A stretch of DNA of 64,000 nucleotides from Diabrotica undecimpunctata (GCF_040954645.1 NC_092810.1:69252660-69316659), one strand, 5' to 3'; numbered from the stretch's first letter, positions 44,918-57,552 are shown. Notes: generated by a model not told the origin, from the letters alone. A program made the numbers and translations.

Positions 44918-45160
44918 TCCAGTGGGACTGCCGGTAGAAGTTATACTTCTATATAAGTATAACCTTCGCCGTTAGGAATTTATATGTGAGTCACAATCAT
45001 TACATATGTAATGCTACAGGTAAGAGAGAGCAGAAAGAGAAACAGAATTAGGTATATAGGTATATGGTGCACCGTTTGCTGTATATAAACAACATTTGAC
45101 CTGTAATAGGAGTATAGTAAATGAAGGATTGAATCAATATTTTGATGAAATGTAATAGAG
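44918..45160 (+). repeat. inverted repeat partner, right copy
   Basis: It is the inverse of 39766-40012, beginning GGTGTGGCAGTCC and including AGAAGTTATACTTCTATA and GGTAAGAGAGAGCAGAAAG. The pair could be the ends of one composite element of which the gypsy copy is a later guest. Confidence 0.8.
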
Positions 45161-45189
45161 ATAAAATACAATTATTACTAATGTGCAGC

Positions 45190-45715
45190 TACATTGAGCA
45201 GCTATGGAGTCTTGGACAAAGAAGTGAGAAATCAAGTACAAAAAGCAAATAGACTGACAGGATGAATTAATAACACTATATGGCGAAACAGACACATTAA
45301 CACTGAGATGAAGTCAAGAATTTATAAAGTCAGTGTAAGACCAATAATGACATATGCTCAAAAACAAGACCCGACACAGCCACAACACAAAGGCTACTGG
45401 AAACGGCAGAGATAAGAGTGAGAGTACTGAGAAGAGTTAGAGGAAATACGTTGAGAGATCGGAAGAGAAGCGAAGACAGAAGAAAATGTACCGTACAGTG
45501 TATAAGCGAATAAACAATAAATAGAAAAAATTAAAATGGAATAACCCCATAAGCAGAATGGGGGAGACCCGTGTCGTCAAAATAGCAAGAGGTAGTCACC
45601 AGACGTATCGGACGGCAGGGCAAAAGACGGATTGACAACCTTCCATAGATGTATTAATTCGCCAATGAACAAGCAGAATTGCTTATACAGAATAATATTA
45701 AGAAGAAGAAATTCA
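45190..45715 (+). pseudogene. RTE-like LINE 3' fragment
   Basis: The translated pieces, in changing frames, read KANRLTG, RPIMTYA, RLLETAE, GNTLRDRKRSED and RMGETRVVKIAR, followed by a GRP-like W end and an AAGAAGAAG tail. These are the conserved C-terminal blocks of insect RTE-like proteins. It is 5' truncated with many stops. Confidence 0.65.
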
Positions 45716-45870
45716 ATAGGGTTCGACCTTGGACCAAGCTATGTATCAAGTATCAAGTTTTTAGGATTTTTCCTTTATAGTTATAGCACATAAAGGCAGA
45801 AAAACAGACAGACAATAACTATTGAGTTCTTAATAATAAATATTAAAAGGGTCAAAAATTTTAGTATATA

Positions 45871-46090
45871 CAGTGGACTCCCTGTATAACGAGAACTAAA
45901 TTGACAGACTAATTACCTCGTTATAAGCGAATCTCATTATATCATACAACAATAATACAGTGCATACATATGAATATGTAGATTTCTAAATCATTAACTT
46001 CCTATAGTGAAGCCATTCGGAGCAATACAAGATACTAATAAATATTGTTTGAATGGCAAAAAAAGTTGTTTACTTTTATTGTCAACGATG
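45871..46090 (+). repeat. pogo/Tigger-like transposon end, copy 2
   Basis: Begins TA-CAGTGGACTCCCTGTATAACG and matches 30681-30905 nearly base for base until both stop at about TTATTGTCAA. The recurrence of the same truncated unit suggests a defined MITE-like subfamily. Confidence 0.6.
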
Positions 46091-46322
46091 GAAAACCCAA
46101 ACAACTCTTTTCTGAACCTTAAAACTTTTTTTTTCTGAAAAATGGCTTTGGCAGAGCCAATTAGCCAGACTTGTTTGTGTTTATTGTTAAAATCTACTGA
46201 AGTTTAATTACTATTGATTGCAGATTCATAGTCAAAATTTTTTTGTTATCAGTTATCAATGTTAGTACTACATATACCTAATATTTTTATGGATACATCA
46301 ATTTTGTTTTGTTATATTTTAA

Positions 46323-48832
46323 CACGTTCACGCCGCTACCAGATACATGGGTCTGGTATAAACTTTACGTTCAACCGGCACTGAAATTTGGAGATCTTGC
46401 GCTAGCGCCGACAACGATAAAATGGCTAATTATTAACTAAATATTATGATATAGGTACCTACGGAATCGTCATGATGTGCTTTATATTTTAGTTCTGTTT
46501 TAAGTTACCAGATGCCAGCACCTGGTAACGTCCCACAAAGAAATTTTTTACGCTATGGGATTTACCAGAACTCCGTATCTGGTTATTAGTGTTATAGTAA
46601 ACATTGTACAAGTCTGTTGTTTTTTTATTAAAATCCATAAAAATGTCGTCTAGGGGCGAAAAATGGTTAAAATGGTGCTAAATAAGCACCAAAATGCTTG
46701 GATACAAACTGAAAGTGAATTTGATAGTGATCCATTTGAAAACTTGTCTGATGAAGATCCTGAATACATTCCTAGTGAAGATAGCGACAATTCTGATGGG
46801 GACGAATCCATATATTTGAACGAAGAAGTATCCAGTGATATAAAAACTGATAATTATGAATCGGAAAAAGAAATTGGTAAGAAGAAAAATGAATCTTATA
46901 ATTTGATTCTCATTATCTTTATTTTTAGGTGATGCTGAGGAAGATGTATGGACTGACATTCAGGAAACAGATAAATTAGATTTTGATGAATATCCTACAG
47001 ATTCTAAAATAAATATTCAATGTGAAAATATGAGCCCGTTGGATATTTTTTGTCTATTTGTCACAGATGAAATTTTGGAATTAATTGTTCAAAAAACCAA
47101 TAGATATGCAGAACAAGAAATTGGTGTACACAGTATCAAACAAAAATCTAACAGTAAGTGGGTTCCGACTAATAAAGAAGAAATTAAAAAATTCTTTAGT
47201 ATCGTGATCTGCATGGGATTCGTGAAGGTCCCTAATATTCGATTATATTGGTCCAAAAATGACCTTTATAACAATAAGTTTATCTCCTCAGTTATGACTA
47301 GGGACAGATTTTTGTTAATTCTACGGTATCTACATTTTCAAAATAACGACGGTATACTAGAAAGCAACGATAAATTATACAAAATCAGACATGTTTTAGA
47401 CTTACTTAATGACAGATTTATGAAAATCATGACTCCAGGACGGAATGTAATCATAGACGAAAGTATGGTACCATGGCGTGGTCGTTTAAGTATGCGGCAA
47501 TATATAAAAAACAAACGCCATAAATATGGCGTTAAATTATATAAACTATGTACCGTCAGTGGATATACATATAAAGTGATGGTTTACTGTGGAAAAGAAA
47601 ACAATATGATAAACAAAAGCCATTCTCAGAAAGTTGTGCCGACCTTAATGAATAGCTTGTTAGATGCCCGACAAACTTTATATGCTGATAACTTTTATTT
47701 CTCTTGCAAAAGATCTATTAGATCGCCAAACTTTTTATTGTGGGACTCTTAGAAGTAATCGGAAAGGTATTCCAAAGGGAATAGTTCAAAAGAAACTAAA
47801 GAAAAATGAAATAATTGGCATCAAAAATAAGGACAATATAAAGGTAATCCGTTGGCAAGACAAGAGATCGGTATTAATGTTATCCAGTAAACCTGAGCAT
47901 ACCCTAAACTTCTGCACTACGGGCAAGAAAAAGAGATCAAAACCAAGGGAGGAACCAGTGGAATATATTTTTAAACCGCAAGTTATCCAAGACTACAACA
48001 AAGCTAAAAAAGGTGTAGATTACAGTGACCAAATGGCAGCTTATTATTCTTCCTTACGAAAAGGTCTTAAGTGGTATCGTAAGGTAGTCTTCGAACTAAT
48101 CTTTGGTGCTACAATAATCAACAGCTGGATTATCTATAATAAAACAAACATCAAAAAAAAAATACCAATGCTAACATTTCGTGAACAGTTAGCATTACAA
48201 CTTTCAAATCAAAATGAGTGTATTTCTGAAACCAACTTATCAAAACGAAAACATTGTCTGCAACGAGAAGAAGGTCCTGGTAGAAAACGTAGACGAAATT
48301 GCATTGATTGTTACAAGAAGTTGAGACAGACTATGAAAAGTAAGGAAGTTGACAAGAAGGTGACCAAAGTATACACTTTTTGTGAAAATTGCGAAAAGAA
48401 ACCGGCTTTGTGCTTAACTTGTTTTAATGATAGACATATCTAATTATTAATTACTATTTTAATTATTATATATTTTTGTACACTTTAATATTACTTCAAA
48501 TAAACATTGATAATTTTATTTATTTTTTAAAAGTAAAATATTTTAAATTGCCACATAAGTATCAGTATATTTTTTATATACCGTAAATACTTTACCGGAC
48601 ATCGGAATCTGGTGCTATGTCTGCCAGAAATGGATTAGAGTGTTTACTATGAGATGGCAGTGTTAGATTCAAGGTAATTTCAAATACAAAGTCACAGAAA
48701 CCATTTATTTATAGATATGTTTACCAGACCCATAGGTCTGGTATCGTCCGAACAGTACACAGTGTTACCAGATACAGGGATCTGGTAACGTCAATAAATG
48801 TTACTGACAAATTTAATGCCGTCGTGAACGTG
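46323..48832 (+). mobile_element. piggyBac-like DNA transposon, family 2
   Basis: Flanked by TTAA (46319-46322, 48833-48836). The termini read CACGTTCACGCCG and, reverse-complemented on the right, CACGTTCACGACGGC. At least five hyphenated palindromes of ACCAGA ... TCTGGT type lie near the ends (46337-46358, 46504-46529, about 46563-46585, 48722-48742, 48764-48789). It differs from copy 1 in termini and protein. Confidence 0.92.
46663..48443 (+). pseudogene. piggyBac transposase, one main frameshift
   Basis: The acidic N-terminal exon (from ATG 46663; an upstream ATG at 46643 is in another frame) ends at 46876. A 52-bp intron (46877-46928, GTAAGA to TTTTAG) follows, phase 1. The next exon carries MSPLDIFCLF, the first catalytic aspartate in IIDESMVPWRGR and the second in YADNFYFS. 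A frameshift near 47700 leads into LAKDLLDRQTFYCG and the third aspartate in GVDYSDQMAAYY. The C-terminus has a cysteine-rich domain (CIDCYKK, FCENCEKKPALCLTC) that binds DNA or chromatin in piggyBac. Apart from the frameshift it looks well kept. Confidence 0.9.
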
Positions 48833-48836
48833 TTAA

Positions 48837-49060
48837 TTTTGTTTTTTTATTCTTTTATTATTTTCTTGTTTTTTTTTTGTTTTCTTTTTTTTTTGTTTTT
48901 TTTTTGTTTTGGTGCTTTTTTATTTTTTTTGTTTTTTGCTTTTTTTATTCTTTTTTTGGATTTATTTTTTTGTTTTTTGTTCTAATTTTATTTTCTTAAT
49001 GCTTTTGTTTTTTTTTTAATTTGTGGTATACTTTTTTTTTGTTTTTTTTTTTCAAACCAT
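48837..49060. repeat. T-rich low-complexity tract
   Basis: Long runs of T broken by single G or short words such as GTTTTTTTTT. It lies exactly between the piggyBac element and the Tc1-like element. Confidence 0.9.
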
Positions 49061-49106
49061 ATTAACAGATTATGCCTATATACTATTTACAACTTATATT
49101 TACATA

Positions 49107-50716
49107 CACTCGCGATCATAAAATCCGGGTCACCTGGAAAATTTCAAGTTTCTGGAATATTTTTGCCTCTGGTGGAGTAATAACCTTTTTTTTAGGTTAA
49201 CGTATTTTTTATTTGTCATCAATGTTTGGTTTGAAAGAAAAAAAAACTGTTTTTTATTGTTTTTATTGAAAAAGCTGAAAACAAACCAAATTATTGATAA
49301 AACAGGCATACGAAAAAAATGGAAAATACAGAACGTAGTGAAATTTCAGTGACTAATATAGTGTATTGCCTCCACTTAATCTAATGACCTCTTGCAGACG
49401 ACGGGGCATACTCTCAATTTTTCTCCGGATTACATGTTGTGGTATGTTATTCCACTCTCTCACTAACAGATCCTTAAGCTCCTGTCCGTTGTTAGGAGGA
49501 GATGTTAGGGGTTGAATACGTTTTTTCAAATCGTCCCAGATATGTTCGATGGGATTCAGGTCCGGAGACCTAGCTGGATAGGGTAACCTCGTAATTCCAA
49601 CCTCGTCCAAGTATTGCATACTGATCGTGGCAACGTGCTTTCGCGCGTTGTTCTGCATAAAAACGACGTTTTCTCCAAACCTTGCCATGGTATGCATAAC
49701 ATGTTCTTCCAGAATCTCCGTAATGTCCCTTCGTGCAGTTAAGGACCCATTTTCGATGAAGGGTAATTCTGTGCGGAAGTCGGAAGATACACCTTCCCAA
49801 GCCATGACCGAGCCTCCACCAAATGGCATTCTTGGAGCAATGCAAGCTTGTGAAAATCATTCATCGGTTCTCCTCCAAACTCTTACACGTCCATCGGATC
49901 CAGTTAGGCAGAAACGGAATTCATCTGAGAATAACTCTTTGCTCCAATCGTTAATTCCCCAATGCGCGTATTGTCGAGCAAAAGCTAGTCGTGCAACTCG
50001 ATGCGCCAGGCGAAGTGGCGGTCCTGTAGCCATTACCCAAGAAGATAGTCCAAAAGAACGAAGTCTTCTCCTGACTGTTGCAACGCTAACATTGCCATTT
50101 CGTACTTCCTGTAGACGATTTCGATGCATAATCGCAGTTGAGGTCCGGTTTCGTAAAGCCTGAAACACAAGAAAACGGTCATCTCGTACCGTGGTCATTC
50201 TTCTTCGTCCAGAGCCAGGTCGTCTGGATAGCAAAACCTTCTACTGAAAGCGTTGAAGCACTCGTTGAACCGTAGAAAGGCTTACGCCAACAGTTCTTGC
50301 GACTTGCCGTTAAGTGTGACCGTCTTTCACAAGAGCAACAATTTGTGCCGTTTCAACAACAGTCAAGGGTATTTTTGGCAAAAAATAAACAATAATAAAC
50401 ACTAATAATGGCACTAATAAACACTGATGGTGGCAATAATAAACGTTTGTTCGTTGCGTTTGAACAGAAAGTCGAAGCACAAATGAGACATTTAAAACAA
50501 GCGGCAGTTACAAGTACTGTTCATTTTGGGAAATGAGCGCTTTCCCGCGAAATCGGCACTATTGAAATTTTTGTTGCAAAGGAAACCGCTAAGACCACAA
50601 CAATTCTCAGAAACATGCATTAGTTTGTATTTGTGTTATTATTATTTACGATAAAGCTCGTTAAAAATGAAATATCGGTGATTTTCAAGGTGACCCGGAT
50701 TTTATGATCGCGAGTG
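49107..50716 (-). mobile_element. Tc1-like transposon, copy 2
   Basis: The terminal inverted repeats start CACTCGCGATCATAAAATCC and are flanked by TA (49105-49106, 50717-50718). At 1610 bp it is the uninterrupted counterpart of copy 1 and shows what copy 1 looked like before the LINE inserted. Confidence 0.93.
49353..50370 (-). pseudogene. Tc1-like transposase, copy 2 (three stops)
   Basis: Minus strand, one frame throughout. The helix-turn-helix is readable (VARTVGVSLSTVQRVL), with a TAA in it, a TAG in the following linker, and a TGA at 49857-49859. The first catalytic aspartate is kept (LFSDEFRFCL). The second reads MQNNARKH, with N for D. The third, SPDLNPIEHIWDDL, keeps its glutamate. 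It ends at GGNTLY (49353). Fewer lesions than copy 1, but the D-to-N change alone would abolish activity. Confidence 0.9.
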
Positions 50717-50718
50717 TA

Positions 50719-51130
50719 TTTTAACATCTTTGTAAATGCACTGAAGAATTTCCATATTATAATTACTAAATTTTTAGGTAACTGAACTAATCCTCAGTTT
50801 TATTAATAGCATCTTGGCGCTATTTTGTAAGATACTTTTAAATGGGACTATGGAGAAATTAATATATTATTTGAAAGCACATGTATAAATCATTAGGTCC
50901 CTGGATTTTTTTGATTCTTTGTGGCACCTTTTCAAAATCCCCACTAAATTGGGAAAATCTTATTAATTTAACTCTCGGTGAAAGAACTTTTTCCCATCCC
51001 AGACCTTTTTTGAGATTAATCTCCATACATACATGATAAATAAAATAGTTTCTAAAATTAAATAAAGTATAAAATTATTGAAACAATATTAAAAAAGATA
51101 TTATGATTTTTCCATTCTTTTCCATTTTTT
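50719..51130. other. no gene recognised
   Basis: AT-rich sequence without frames or termini that I can support. Confidence 0.5.
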
Positions 51131-51430
51131 CCACTATTTAGAATAATTCTTCTTTTTTCAATGGAAGAAGTCTGCAATAGTAAGTACATTTGAGCTATTA
51201 ATACTGAGAGGGTAGGAATTTTTCTGTTGCAGGTTTCCGACTAGAATCTGTCAAAATATGCCCGACCTAAGCGAATGGACCTTAGATGTCACCACTCTTT
51301 CTGTCTCAACTGGTCTCAATAGATTTTATTTTACGATTGTTTGTTTGATATACGTTATACTAGATGGTGCTATGTGAAAATGTTAAAGACTAAAGCATCG
51401 AGTTAGAATCTAACTCATCTAACTCGATGG
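51131..51430 (+). repeat. dispersed repeat S, copy 1
   Basis: ATAATTCTTCTTTTTTCAAT, then CGAATGGACCTTAG... and GAGTTAGAATCTAACTC recur at 52798-52980 in the same order and orientation, so the two copies flank 1.4 kb of other repeats. Confidence 0.75.
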
Positions 51431-51571
51431 ACTAAAGTGAACGTCCATTTTTATTCCCCTGAATTAAATTAATCAGCGTTGTAATATTTCACTGACATAG
51501 TAGCAACAGGTTTAGTTACAAATAAAAATGTTACAAAAAAACAGACTATGAATCATTTAAAATATTCATGT

Positions 51572-51720
51572 CGGTTCGCTTATATTCCCAGTCCGAACTG
51601 TCTAGTGAATTTAGTAATTATTTTTTTGCGAAGTTAGTTACTTTTTGACAGACAAGAAGTGGCTGGAAATTACTATACAGCAAAGCACACGTGCTCATAT
51701 CCTATATTAATGTAAACAAA
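51572..51720 (+). repeat. dispersed repeat R, copy 2
   Basis: Matches 36718-36810 and 61325-61480 (GTCGGTTCGCT ... CCCAGTC, GTCTAGTGAATTTAGTAATT, GGAAATTACTATA). Confidence 0.8.
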
Positions 51721-51949
51721 CGTAAATAAAATAGAACTTTCAAGAATTACCTACAATCAATATTTATTTATTTACACCATATAATATATAATAACAAATA
51801 ATAAAATTATAAGCGTCATTAATATAAATACTCACTGGAATATGTTAAATTATACCAACTGAAATATATTTTTTAAATATATTCTATAATATTTTTATAT
51901 AGTTGCCAAAACATCAAAATAGTTAGTAAGTGAGTAATTTTTAAAATGT

Positions 51950-52165
51950 GAACTATTTGTCAAACTATTATATAACAGTAAATACACTTAGTTTTAAGAC
52001 TGCTGCAACACACTAAAATACATAAGAAAACATTTTAATACAAAATTATATATTCTAAATTTTAAACTTACCACTTTTAGAGCATTGATAATAAAAACGT
52101 CCCGACATTATTTCTTGTTTAAAATAATATATCTTATATGAAAGCTTAACAGCTTTCTACAGACT
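51950..52165 (-). repeat. dispersed repeat, uninterrupted copy
   Basis: On the minus strand it matches 1-172 plus 3354-3399. At 51993-52003 it has the site where LINE-A sits in the other copy, reading AGCAGTCTTAA. Confidence 0.85.
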
Positions 52166-52797
52166 ATTTAGTTGTTTTGGTATAGCACGATCACAATACA
52201 CAACAATAATTAGTTTTTAAAGCTATTAATCTAAATTTAATATGTATTTATAAATATAATATATTATGATCAAATTGTGTAAGAAATCAAAACATAAACA
52301 AAATTCTTACTCTAAAAAAGCGGCAACCCTTTAAACAATTTTGCCACACGCTGAACTGTCAAAAAATTTGAAGTATTCCGGTATCAGTTGCGTACACTTG
52401 TCTAATATATTTAATTAAAATTATTATTTTGTGGAATATTAGACTTAAAGAGTTATTTCATAAAGCTTATATTATTAATAATAACAAATGTTTTTGGTTA
52501 TTTAATCAATATAATTCTAAAATTACCAATATAATGATGATTACATTTTTCTGATTATTATACCATGTTGACGCCTATCAAAGATCGAGCAGTTCCTTAT
52601 GGGTTTCGTATTATTAGCTGTGTTAGGAAAATTTTAACTCTACGGTTGACGTTCTGGAAATTTTAAATATAAGTGACGTCACTTTATATAAATTGTGACG
52701 TGCACGCATTTTTATATGAAACATACTACACCCAAAATTTTATGGGTTTAATATATGATACAAATACAAACCTTATATCATGGGTTTAATATACACT

Positions 52798-52980
52798 TCC
52801 ACTATTTATAATAATTCTTCTTTTTTCAATAAAAACAGTCTATAATAAAAGTTTATTTAAGCTTTTTATACTGTGCGATAGGAAGTTTTGTGTTGTAGGT
52901 TTCTGAGTGAATGGACCTTAGCTTATCAAGTAGTAGTCAGAGTATATTGCAGCGAGTTAGAATCTAACTCGATGGTATAT
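52798..52980 (+). repeat. dispersed repeat S, copy 2
   Basis: The shorter copy of 51131-51430, ending with GAGTTAGAATCTAACTCGAT. Confidence 0.75.
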
Positions 52981-54773
52981 TGGGTATGTATTGTGGTCAT
53001 GGACGTATAAATGTGGTAATAGCACGTAATAGTATGTGGTGGTAGTTAGAGAACTACGAACACAGAGAAGCGACACTCCTTTGAAGTTTCGTGGCCAAGC
53101 CGCCAATGACAGTTAACAACCAGAAAACTAATAGTCAGTGGGCATATCACACAATATTAATTCTTAAATAAAATTGAGCATTTATGTTGACTTTCAATAA
53201 ATATGAAATATTGCACTGAAAAAATAGTTACATGCAGGGCCGGCTTTTGTTGACATTCTTAATGGTATAATTATGTTTGATTTACAAAAGGTTGCAAATA
53301 CATCGCACAACACAAAGTAATATGTATTCATTGTACCATGTGTATAATGGTGAAAATACCTCTGTGAAAATCGTATTGATGGAATCATAGATGAAAATAC
53401 TTTTTTGTTTATCCTGATTTTGGCATTGATAGACCAATAATACACCGATTCTTTTTGGCTTGTCTTGATACAAGATATAATTTGTTCGTCGTGGAATTTT
53501 CTAATAAATTATCTTTCGTAATATAATCAAAAAATAACAAAGCCATTGTAACTGCCACGAAAATTTCACAAACTCTGAAGCTTCTATTCACACTTTGGCA
53601 CTACAAATTTTTAACAGAACAAATTTTAAACAAAGAACTTTTTCTGTATTTATAAATAATACTTCAATACTTACAACTATAAGAGTATTAGTATATTGTA
53701 AGTAATGAAATATTTAACTTTAGTCAATATCTCATCTTAATAAATTTACAGTTTTCTCCCGATTAAGTAACAAAATTGTCACTAAATATTGAGATATACA
53801 ACAAATAAAGTTTTAATATTTTTTATTTGTAATTCCCATTTAAAACTCCTAAATATTTATTGTACTCCGATCCATATATTATTTGATCTTTGTTATTTAT
53901 ATTTAACGAATTAAAAATTGGCAGACAACTTTTGTATATAGCAAAAAGTAGATGAGTATTTAGTTTTTTCATAACTTAAAGTAAGTTTGTTTATTTGCAA
54001 ATATGTTTTTACAATATTGAAGTCTTGTTCTGTTGTAATTTTAAGATTTTCCCAATTATCGGTCTAATTATGTTTCCAACAATTTTTAATTTGAGCATTT
54101 TCGTAATTTCTTTGTTTCGTTTAAATCAAATATTCTAGTGTATAAAACCCTCTATATATTTTTATTTCCTAAAAATACTATATTCGTATTGTTGTCTTGT
54201 GTCACTGACACCAAATTTAATGTTTTCATTTGGAACTATCCCTTGACATACCAAAGTTTATTTTTTTATTGCTCCACTTAACGAGAGCTCGGACGGACAC
54301 GTCGGGGTCGGCTTACTGTTCGAAAGTCAAACTAATACTATTATGTAATAACTAATAATAATTACAAAGCAATAGTAATTACCTGTTATTATTCTTAGGA
54401 AATCTAAATAAACTTATTGCTTTTTCTGTCACAGATGAACATCCGCGAAACGCACAAACATAACCAGACATTTTAAATAAAAAATAAACTTTTAACTATA
54501 AACTATAACTATAAACTTATATATTTAACTTATATATTTTAACTATAACTATAAACTTTTAACTATAAATAAATTATATAGTAAATGGTCAAATGCACTT
54601 GTTGAGTCGAATATTTACCACAGACGCCTACGGACTATCGTAAAACAACCAGAGTTAAAGAATAAGCACGTGTTGATGACAGTCATATGACAGTTAAACC
54701 AAAACCAATAAACAACCAGAATCGGGCATGCGTATACAAAAATGGTACACGTTTTAGAACGGTTGTCTGTGTT
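52981..54773. other. no gene recognised
   Basis: Mostly AT-rich. CAGGGCCGGCTTTTG at about 53235 looks like a transposon terminus but has no partner. TGTATTCATTGTACCATG at 53323-53340 equals the end of the P-like element at 58-60 kb. A small region of ACTATAAACT repeats lies at about 54482-54578. Confidence 0.45.
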
Positions 54774-54897
54774 GTGCTGTTGACAAGCCGGTCGCGGGAG
54801 GAATGATTTCTACTGTGGCGCACCAAGCGGAAATATATCAAACTCATTATTGACAAGTTCGGTTTTATTTTGAATTTGAATTTTGAAAATAACCTAG

Positions 54898-55058
54898 AAC
54901 TTTTATATCTAATGTACTCTTTTATTGTTTTATAATTGTTCGTACTGTGAATTTTATATCCTGCATTTTATTTTTACCTTTATACTTTTATATCTAATGT
55001 ACTCTTTTATTGTTTTATAATTATTCGTACTGTGAATTTTATATCCTGGATTTTATTT
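54898..55058 (+). repeat. 85-bp tandem duplication before the MULE transposase
   Basis: CTTTTATATCTAATGTACTC and the following 60 bp occur twice with a period of 85 bp, directly upstream of the transposase start. It could be part of the promoter. Confidence 0.85.
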
Positions 55059-55107
55059 TCGGCTACTTCGAGGTTTTGTGTTTGTATTATAATATATTAT
55101 ATTTATA

Positions 55108-57552
55108 ATGGAAACAAAAGCAGTGACAAGAAACCTTTGTAAATATTGTGATAAAACGTTTAGCACAATTTCTAATTTGAATAAACATATTAAACTCTTA
55201 CATGGAGCAGAACCGGCTACAAGTCGAAAAAAATCTTTAGTGTGTACCTCTTGCTTTCTGATTCTCTCCACATACTCCGAATACAGAAATCACTTAATTA
55301 CAGATCACAAACTTGAGCTGTTTAAGGAAGAAAAGGAATTCGAAAACTATGCAGGTTAGTGTTATTTATTAATAGCTAATTATATGAACTAACGAAATGT
55401 TTTTTTAGATTTTAGAACATGGAAAGAGACTATTGAGAAAAACATGAAATGTTTTATGTAAAAACCACTGGTAAAAAAATAACTAGCAAAATAGAAAAGA
55501 CATACTATGTTTGTCATAGGTCATTTAAAGCAAGTAGATATATGTCTACGTCTCAAAACAATAGACAGAAATTTTTAAAATCTCAGGGTTTTTCTAAGTT
55601 AGATGTTACTTGACCTTCAACTTTGGATTTAATATGTAATGGAAATCAGTTAAAGGCCACTTTGTATACGCCTCATTTTGGCCATAATTGTAATTTAACC
55701 CATATAAATTTGACTAAAACTGAAAGAAAACAAATAGCAGGTATGTCTCATTTTTTTCTAATGTAATGTATTAACTTTGCATTTTTTTATTTTAAGGAAA
55801 AATCTCTGAAGGTGTGTCATTCCAAAAAATCCTAGATGATATTCGTAATGGGATTTACTCTGAAGAATCCCTTGGACGACTCAGTCTTTTAGATCGCCAA
55901 GACTTGAGAAATATAACCAGGGACTTTTCTTTAAAAGAATATGTTCAGCTACATCAGAATGATGTCATAAGCATTCGTTTATGGGTTGAACGATTAAGAT
56001 CCCTAAAAGATGAATTTTCAATTATATTTTACAAAGAGCAAGGCTCAGATGATCTCCCTAATGTATTCAACATAAATGATTTCGCATTAATATTCATGAC
56101 GAAATTTCAAGAAAAACAATTGAAACTGTTTGGCTCAGACAAAATATGTGTGGACTCAACGCATGGAACTACAAGTTATGATTTCTTATTAACAACACTT
56201 ATGGTTGTGGATGAATTTGGAGAAGGGGTGCCTACTGCTTTCTTGCTTTCAAACAGGGCAGATACCAATGTCTTAACACATTTTTTTAATTCTATTAAAG
56301 AACAAACTGGTGACATCAAATGTAAAGTGTTTATGTCTGATGATGCTCCAGAATTTTTTAATGCGTGGACTAATATTATGAGTAAACCAGATAATCTCCT
56401 CCTTTGTGCTTGGCACATCGATAGAAATTGGCGTAAGAACTTGAATAAAATTAAAGGTGATCAAGTGATGAAAGCAAAAGTGTATAAGTACTTGCGTTTG
56501 TTATTACAGTCAACTGATCCTGCCGATTTTCAAGAATTGCTAAATTTTGTATTATCTGAATTATTTGCTTGTGAGGATACTGAGGCTTTTGGTCAATACT
56601 TCCAAACTTACTATGCTGGTCGTTGTCATTTATGGGCATATTGTTACAGAAAAGGACTGGGCATTAACACAAATATGTACTTAGAAGCATTGCATCGAAC
56701 ACTGAAACATGTATATTTTCAAGGAAAAAAGAATAAAAGGGTAGACACTTGTTTGTATGCTCTCTTAAACTTGGTACGTGATGTAGTAATAAAAAAACTG
56801 AAAAAAAAAAGTCAAAGGTAATAACTCATATAGAATGAATTTAATAAAGAAAACACATGTAAGAAGTAAGGATATTGAATTGACAGACATCTGCAAAATA
56901 GATGAAAATAACTGGAAAGTAAAATCAGTTCAAAATAATACAGAGTATCATGTTCAAAAGGTAAATGAGTGTTTAAAAAATAAATAAAAGTTGTCATATT
57001 TTTTGCAACGAATGTAAGACTTGTATCCATGAATTTACCTGTACTTGCCTGGATTTTTTTATTAAAAGTAATTTCTGCAAACACATACATGCAGTTATTA
57101 GAAATAATTTCCAGCCATCAATACCCATTCAAAAAACTGAGACAGAAACTGATGATATTATCCATACTGTGGTAAACGAAAGTATGATTAAAAAAGGAGA
57201 TTATGAAAACCAAGATCTTAAAGTTAAGCTGGATATAATATATGAATTAATTTCTTCAAAAAAAATAACTCCTGATGTTAAATTGAAAGTTGGAAAAATG
57301 ATGGACACTATACTAAGTTTGATTGCAAAAGAAGGTAAGACATTAAAAGATGTTTACAATGAGCCTGGCAATAAGAAATATGAAAAACAAGTGAGGTTTG
57401 TTAGTACTAAGAAAAAACAAACTCCAAAATCTGAAAATTTACTTCAAAAACCAAGTACCTCTGACATCAGGTTATTACTACAAGATTGTGAAAATAAAAT
57501 CAGTGAAAACGATCACTCGTATACAAAAGAAATAGGGATTTTTTATGAATAA
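55108..57552 (+). pseudogene. MULE transposase with C2H2, DDE and SWIM parts (broken)
   Basis: The first exon (55108) has C2H2 fingers (CKYCDKTF ... HIKLLH, CTSCF ... HLITDH). A GTTAGT to TTTTAG intron of about 55 bp leads to DFRTWKE. A frameshift near 55455 and a TGA near 55611 (probably once a cysteine codon) precede GHNCNLTHINL. A second short intron (GTATGT to TTTAAG) follows. The long frame 55814-56821 holds the MULE core: VDSTHGT (D), MSDDAPEFF (D), CAWHIDRNW, then YLEALHRTL (E). Frameshifts near 56808 and 56985 follow, then a SWIM finger (CTCLDFFIKSNFCKHIHAV) and the tail to 57552. The protease-like tail of other families is absent. Confidence 0.87.

Noticed and set aside
52673..52684. 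CRE-like TGACGTCA palindrome
   Set aside because: A single 8-bp word in DNA without a nearby gene start is not evidence of regulation.
53323..53340. Isolated copy of the P-like terminus
   Set aside because: An exact 18-bp match, but without a partner end or duplication it cannot be called an element.
53194..53591. Overlapping minus-strand open frames
   Set aside because: No motif, no splice support, and a P-like terminal word lies inside them; probably chance.
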